A stretch of DNA of 64,000 nucleotides from Linepithema humile (lineage: Eukaryota > Arthropoda > Insecta > Hymenoptera > Formicidae): positions 9,931,001 to 9,995,000 of the forward strand of contig NC_090132.1 in assembly GCF_040581485.1 (NCBI RefSeq), given 5' to 3'. Below, in pieces: positions 59,292 to 64,000 of this stretch (within the stretch, counting starts at the first letter, position 1; every line of letters starts with the position of its first letter). The notes under the pieces were generated by a model. That model did no database searches, was not told the DNA's origin, and saw nothing but the letters and a program-made list of their open reading frames with translations. A program made the translations under genes and the position numbers.

Positions 59292-61038
59292 AAAATTTTC
59301 CCACCATCTCATAAGGTTTATGGTATAATATCTCAAACGCTTATAAATAGTGGGTCACATATTACCCCTAAGCATATCTATACGATTCTAAAAAATGATA
59401 GGAACGGTATGTACAGCGCCGTATTAAAAGCGTTTGACGTAGATAAAAAAGCTACGTATAATGAATCGAAAGACAGCACATTTAACGTGAGCGAATTAAA
59501 TAACTCTTCTTCTAAATCTTTAAAAAATTTTAAACTTATCATTTCCAAAGAAAAGTGGGCACAAATAAAACCTAAGCGCCAAACATATGGACTTGAGAAA
59601 CGAAAATATATGTCGTTACGACCCGGCAAATAGACACATATTTTTGCTGATAAAATATGGCAACAAATAAAATTACCGAACGCATTCACATTTAAACGCG
59701 CTAAAGTTTATGTCAATAGCGATGCAAAATGTTACACGCGTTTTAAGGGTACGTGCAACGAATGTGGCGCGAGTCTTGTAGGTATATTGTTTAATAAGCC
59801 TATGAAAGGAAATGACGTAGTGTTCGAATGTACTCTTGTCGGATTCTCTACGGAAGTTGTACATAAGAACAAAAGACAACTAAAAAGATTTTTACGAGAG
59901 AAAATTGCGAGCGAGTTATTAGACGGACATAAAAGTGCCAATGTTTGGCGCAATGAAGAAGCGATTAAATTAATGTCATTTGGTGATAATATTCCACCAA
60001 TTTTATATGACGCGACAGTTTTACGCAAGGCGAAACAGGCGGAATTAGACAAACGTCTGCAACTACATAACACCGATCCCTTGCAAAATTTACATATCTC
60101 CAAGTGCACTAGATTCTTGCATACAATACATAACATAGGATTAGATCCGTTTTATTGTATGTATTGGTCGTTAGAGCAACAGCTTATGTATAAAAAAGCT
60201 CATAAGCAAGATGATAATTGTTTTTTGACTATAGATGCCACTGGAAGCATAGGAAAAAAATTACGGCTCCCCAATGGAGAAAAATCGCCACATTTATTTC
60301 TATATCAATGCGTGTGCGTTTCCGAATTTGGAAATTTTCCTACCTTCCAGATGGTTTCTGCAAAGCAGGATGCATCTACGATTAGCTATTTTCTATCCAA
60401 AATTATAAGAGATGGTGCACCGATACCGCGAATTGTTGTGACAGATTTTGGAAAAGCAATCCTCATCGCAATTGCATGTATATTCGCAAATTGCAGAGAT
60501 TTAAACCATTATATGCAAATCTGTTACAATAACATCAATAATACGGATTCTAGTAACATTCCACAATGTTTTATAAGACTTGACATTAGTCATTTTATCG
60601 GTATGATCGCTAAATGGGAATGCCTAAGAGGAAGAGCACTTAAAATCAGACAATTTTTTTTAAGATGTTTAGGACGGGCATATCAAATGGAAAATTTTAC
60701 CGAAGTGAGTCATTTTATAAAATTAGTATTAATAATAGCCTTGAGCGAAGAAATAGGCCTAGACGAAAATGAAACATTACTATCGTCTGAAATACACTTA
60801 AGAGACGTCAATAATGTTATTAAAGGCGTAATTATTGACGATGTTGAAAAGGATGACAATCTTGACAATTACAACGATGACGAAGAAATTGTCGTAGGAG
60901 GCTGGGCAACTTGGGCCAAAAATATATTTCTTGATGCTCAAGAAATATCCCGTAACTCTCACAGTGGCAGTATTGTGAACGCGTATTACAATCCCGAAGC
61001 TGCGAAAAAAATAAAGCTTCTCATGAATTATTTACCAT

Positions 61039-61434
61039 CACTCAAAAAAATGATCTTGCAATAATAGCTAAAATTTTCTAGGTGTAAAAAATTAACTAAA
61101 ACAGATAAATGATTAGCAACTGTTGTGATATTGCATATGTAATTACTTAATCAGTTTAGATGACAGAAACAGAATATATATCTGTATTGTTTGTGAACTT
61201 TAAAAAGAAAGTTTCTCTAAAGCGCCTATCTATATAAGATCAATCACGTGTTAGATCATGCAATGAATAACATTTAGCAATGGTACCTAAATTTTTCAGA
61301 AGCTATTGCTAGAACATTACTGTTATAAATTCTATATGTGACAAACAATGTTTTCACAGATACGAAAAATAGCGATACATTCTTGTTGCGATATCTAGAA
61401 ATCTAACTACATCAGCGAAATATTTTTTTGAGTG
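61039..61434 (+). mobile_element. element B: 396-bp internally deleted relative of element A
   Basis: Perfect 13-bp inverted ends (CACTCAAAAAAAT) are flanked by the 2-bp duplication AT (61037-61038 and 61435-61436). The left ~220 bp matches A 52372-52591 and the remainder matches the right end of A from ~58160, lacking 58250-58565. It is non-coding. It interrupts the NOF transposase frame, and removal with one AT restores the frame (LMNYLP followed by LWTEIM). It is a MITE of the same family as A. Confidence 0.95.
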
Positions 61435-62504
61435 ATTATGGACGGAAATAATGAGAGCGCACTTCAAACGTGGTTCACATATTGCGACATCCTCATTTGT
61501 CGAAGCCGAATTCTCAGAATTGAAAACGAGAGCGTTCAAAAATCAATTGCCTATGCGCATTGACAAATTTATAATTCGTCACCTGGAATATTTGGAGGGT
61601 AGGCTTCGACTTACGGCTGGTACATCCGATAAAAAAACGCCAAGCAAATATATTTCGAGCCCAGTAAAAATTTCAGACGCTCTTACTCCGATTTCTAAAG
61701 ATGAATCGATGGAATATGACATTGAAAAAAAAGAAGAGAATATAGAGGCTTTGGAAAATAAAAATGAGATTGCGCGAGACTCGTTAAATGAAGTTGAAAA
61801 TTGGCGATGCAAAATTAAAAGAAAAACATCCGATGAATATAAAGAGGTGAAACGAGTAAAATCAAATTACTTAACGCCATGCGCTGATTGGGATTTAATT
61901 CCAACAAAGGCTCTAGGTATCCCAATTTTAAAAAATGGCAGTTTGTGTAGAGCCACGACAGTAAATAAAGAACAAATTGTTGTGCGAGAAACTTGCGCAT
62001 TTGATTCGATTTTTCAAGTCGTCGCAAATGGTATAGGCATGCGCGATGCTTATAAAAAAGAAATTATTTCATTAATTCCATGTAATGAATTTATAAAACT
62101 TATAATGGACATTTTAACACGCGGAAAAATCGCTGCGAATGATTATTGCACACGTGCAACGATTCTGTGCAACATACCCATTTTTAATAAAAATATGTAC
62201 ACGCGAAATATATCATTCTTGAATGCAAACTGCAATGCTGCGCATCTTGCAGAATATCTATTTAAAAATATCCCTAGTTGCACAAGCACATATAACTGTG
62301 ATAATTGTCACCATACTTACACGAGAGTATTACCGATCTGCAATATTAACGTGGATGTAATATTAAAAGATGGTTTAAATAATATGCAGCAAGCAATCAA
62401 TGACGACATAATTGCACGAAAAGATGCAACGTGCAATAATTGCAAAAAGCGCATTAGCCGTACCATTTTATACGGATCTCATTTGATTACTGGCATTTGG
62501 TTCT

Positions 62505-63236
62505 CGAGTGTGTCGCGGTGTAGCCGTCGAGCGACCGCGCTTCTTTTGTTTCGCCACGGGGCGTTATCTTATTTGCGTATCGAAACTTTTTATGACTAAA
62601 TTTTTTTTGGAAAAAATTTGTCAGTTAAAAACAGCACATTTAATTCTTCCTCTGTACATGATGCAAATCGCAGCTCTTAATTTTAAGAATTCGAGCTAGA
62701 TTAAAAAAAAACGCTATTATAGCTAGTTAATTAGATGTAACTTTTTTTGAAAATTCGTAGAACAATAGCAACTGTGGAATGTGCTTCATACTATTTGAAA
62801 CAATAAATATTACGGGAACTATTCCATTAGATTATAAAGAATTTTTCTTTCGAAAAGTGTGTCTATTTAGATACCTATTTTTCTAAGCCATTTTAAAATA
62901 GTGTGATTGCAATAAACCGTTTCGTTTTAAGGTTTACGTGATAGTGAAAGTTTTGAGAAAAATAGTTAATTTCTGTGGGTTGCTGTGTGACTACTCACAC
63001 AAAGAGCAAGAATTTAATTTTTTTACATAGTTTTTTTTCTCCTTTCTTGAATACGTGTCCATACGTGTCATAACTGCCGTCGAGCAGATTCAAGCAAAGT
63101 ATAGATAGCGAATGCTTTTATTATTTTCCGCTGAAGTATTTTTTGCAAATTGATAACAAAACTACGGTTGATAACTATAGGTTTACGATATCGCATCGTC
63201 AATTCACGAATTGTCGAAAAATAAAACGGACAAACA
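62505..63236. other. junction region between the two NOF-like copies
   Basis: The NOF frame loses similarity near 62504, where a short CpG-rich segment (62500-62590) begins. Beyond it the sequence is AT-rich and non-coding up to the next NOF-like start at 63237. A right terminal repeat of the first NOF element was not recognised. Confidence 0.4.
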
Positions 63237-63905
63237 ATGGAACACATCCAATCATTATTGGACATAATTATGTCCAAGGATTACAGGGACCTAATCGACG
63301 AACGAGGCTTACCTGCGGTGCCAAATACGACCTTTATCAAAAAATCTCGACGGAACTATCAAACAAGTTGAAGCCCAAGTATATTTATGTTATTCTTAAG
63401 CAAAATCGATATAACATTTGGAACAAGCACTTCAGTTTTATAACGTTGAAAAGGATGTTTCAAATATTAATATTTCGAATACCACCGATGAGAACAATGA
63501 TAAAATTTGCTTCAACCTTTTTTTCACTTTTAAAGAATGGTTACAAATAAAGAAAATGTTGAGTACCACTGTAAAAAGCTCAACAGTAGAACATACTTAA
63601 CATTACAAACATTACAGCATGGAGTAATATCTTATTCGCTGCTGTTTACAAAGAAACGAAACTGCCGTGTGCATTTTCGTTTAAAAGAGCAAAAATGACT
63701 GAAAGTAGTATCTACCTACAGATTACAGGTTCGTGTAACGAATGCGGTAGTGAATTTTACGGACGCATTGTAAATGAACCTGCTCCACAATCGGACGTTC
63801 GTATAGAGTGCAAAATACGCCATTTTAATGCTTCTTATCGACACTGTAAAAAACGACAATTGAAGGAACTAAACGTGTTGAAGCTTTTACGGCAATGTCC
63901 GGACT
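63237..63905 (+). pseudogene. second NOF-type transposase copy, N-terminal fragment with frameshifts
   Basis: The start MEHIQSLLDII parallels the N-terminus of the first copy. In shifted frames it continues with ELSNKLKPKYIYVILKQNRY, matching ITPKHIYTILKNDRN of copy one, then LPCAFSFKRAK, ITGSCNECGSEFYGRIVN and HCKKRQLKELN, matching LPNAFTFKRAK, FKGTCNECGASLVGILFN and HKNKRQLKRFL. At least three frame changes occur between 63300 and 63690. Similarity ends at ~63905, possibly truncated by another sequence or by divergence. It is diverged from copy one, so it represents an older or different family member. Confidence 0.8.
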
Positions 63906-64000
63906 TCCGATCCGGTTAAGGTGCAAACGAAATTCAAAGCGGTACAAACCGGTACAAACAACACTCTATCAAACCTCATTGGCCGCGTTTCAATTTGCCG

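Larger units (their letters stand above)
48831..62504 (+). pseudogene. NOF-type MULE transposase with C-terminal USP-like domain, split by two insertions
   Basis: Coding pieces: 48831-48899 (ATG, 23 codons), 59292-61038 and 61437-~62504. The first junction is interrupted by the hAT element, the second by the small element B, and both rejoin in frame. An in-frame TAG at 59631-59633 is the only internal stop seen. Features in order: a CNEC-type zinc motif (GTCNECGAS), then transposase residues in FLTIDATGSIGK and RIVVTDFGKAI (two Asp), and SSFVEAEFSEL (possible Glu). A charged spacer follows, then a C-terminal segment with ETCAFDSIFQ (candidate catalytic Cys) and two CxxC pairs (CDNCHH, CNNCKKR) as in USP-fold peptidases. 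After ~62504 similarity to any coding sequence is lost, so the expected His half of the peptidase is missing. The family assignment to NOF/FB is from memory of the domain layout. Confidence 0.78.

Noticed and set aside
1..64000. tRNA, rRNA and CRISPR features
   Set aside because: A scan for tRNA B-box-like GGTTCRA contexts gave no sequence that could fold; no rRNA blocks or spaced short repeats were seen, and CRISPR is not expected in an insect nuclear genome.

Overview
The window looks like nuclear DNA of an ant, most likely a myrmicine. Three things suggest this. The DNA is AT-rich with scattered CpG-dense islands. The genes are split by short AT-rich introns. Two secreted leader peptides (4924 and 12769) resemble the leaders of myrmicine venom peptides. 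The species call is an inference from sequence character, not from a database match.

Left part (1-14848). A minus-strand, proline-rich, multi-exon gene starts at 14848, and its five visible exons run to the left edge. Its 10.7 kb first intron holds three plus-strand units: a secreted-peptide gene (4924-8247) whose body is an array of in-frame mini-exons, each inside a ~290 bp tandem repeat; an apparently intact ester hydrolase C11orf54 (PTD012/DUF1907) homolog (9359-11127); and a second, probably broken, secreted leader (12769-12900).

Middle part (14849-36455). No convincing protein gene was found. The stretch holds simple repeats, CpG-rich blocks that may be promoters or 5' exons, a 901 bp foldback element (33037-33937) and a pair of ~142 bp palindromes (34980-35271).

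Transition (36456-41791). A frameshifted gene of the SAM-domain/SAMD3-like multicopy family, an orphan C2H2 finger ORF, an inverted fragment of the same SAM gene, and an intact 580-aa Mutator-like transposase ORF.

Right part (47395-64000). This is a nest of transposons. Exons 1-3 of a second C11orf54 copy (47395-47883) run into mobile DNA. A NOF-type MULE transposase gene (48831-~62500) is split by a hAT element (48900-59283, 8-bp target duplication). The hAT transposase is split by a 6275 bp element, called A here (52372-58646). A carries an 11-exon SAMD3-like gene and is bounded by CACTC-type inverted ends with a 2-bp target duplication. A 396 bp internally deleted relative, called B (61039-61434), sits in the same NOF gene. 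Conceptual removal of hAT, A and B puts each interrupted reading frame back in register, which fixes the boundaries at base level. A second, decayed NOF-like copy occupies 63237-63905.

The two strongest candidates for something undescribed are the SAMD3-like gene carried as the only recognisable gene of a TIR element, and the tandem mini-exon secreted-peptide gene.
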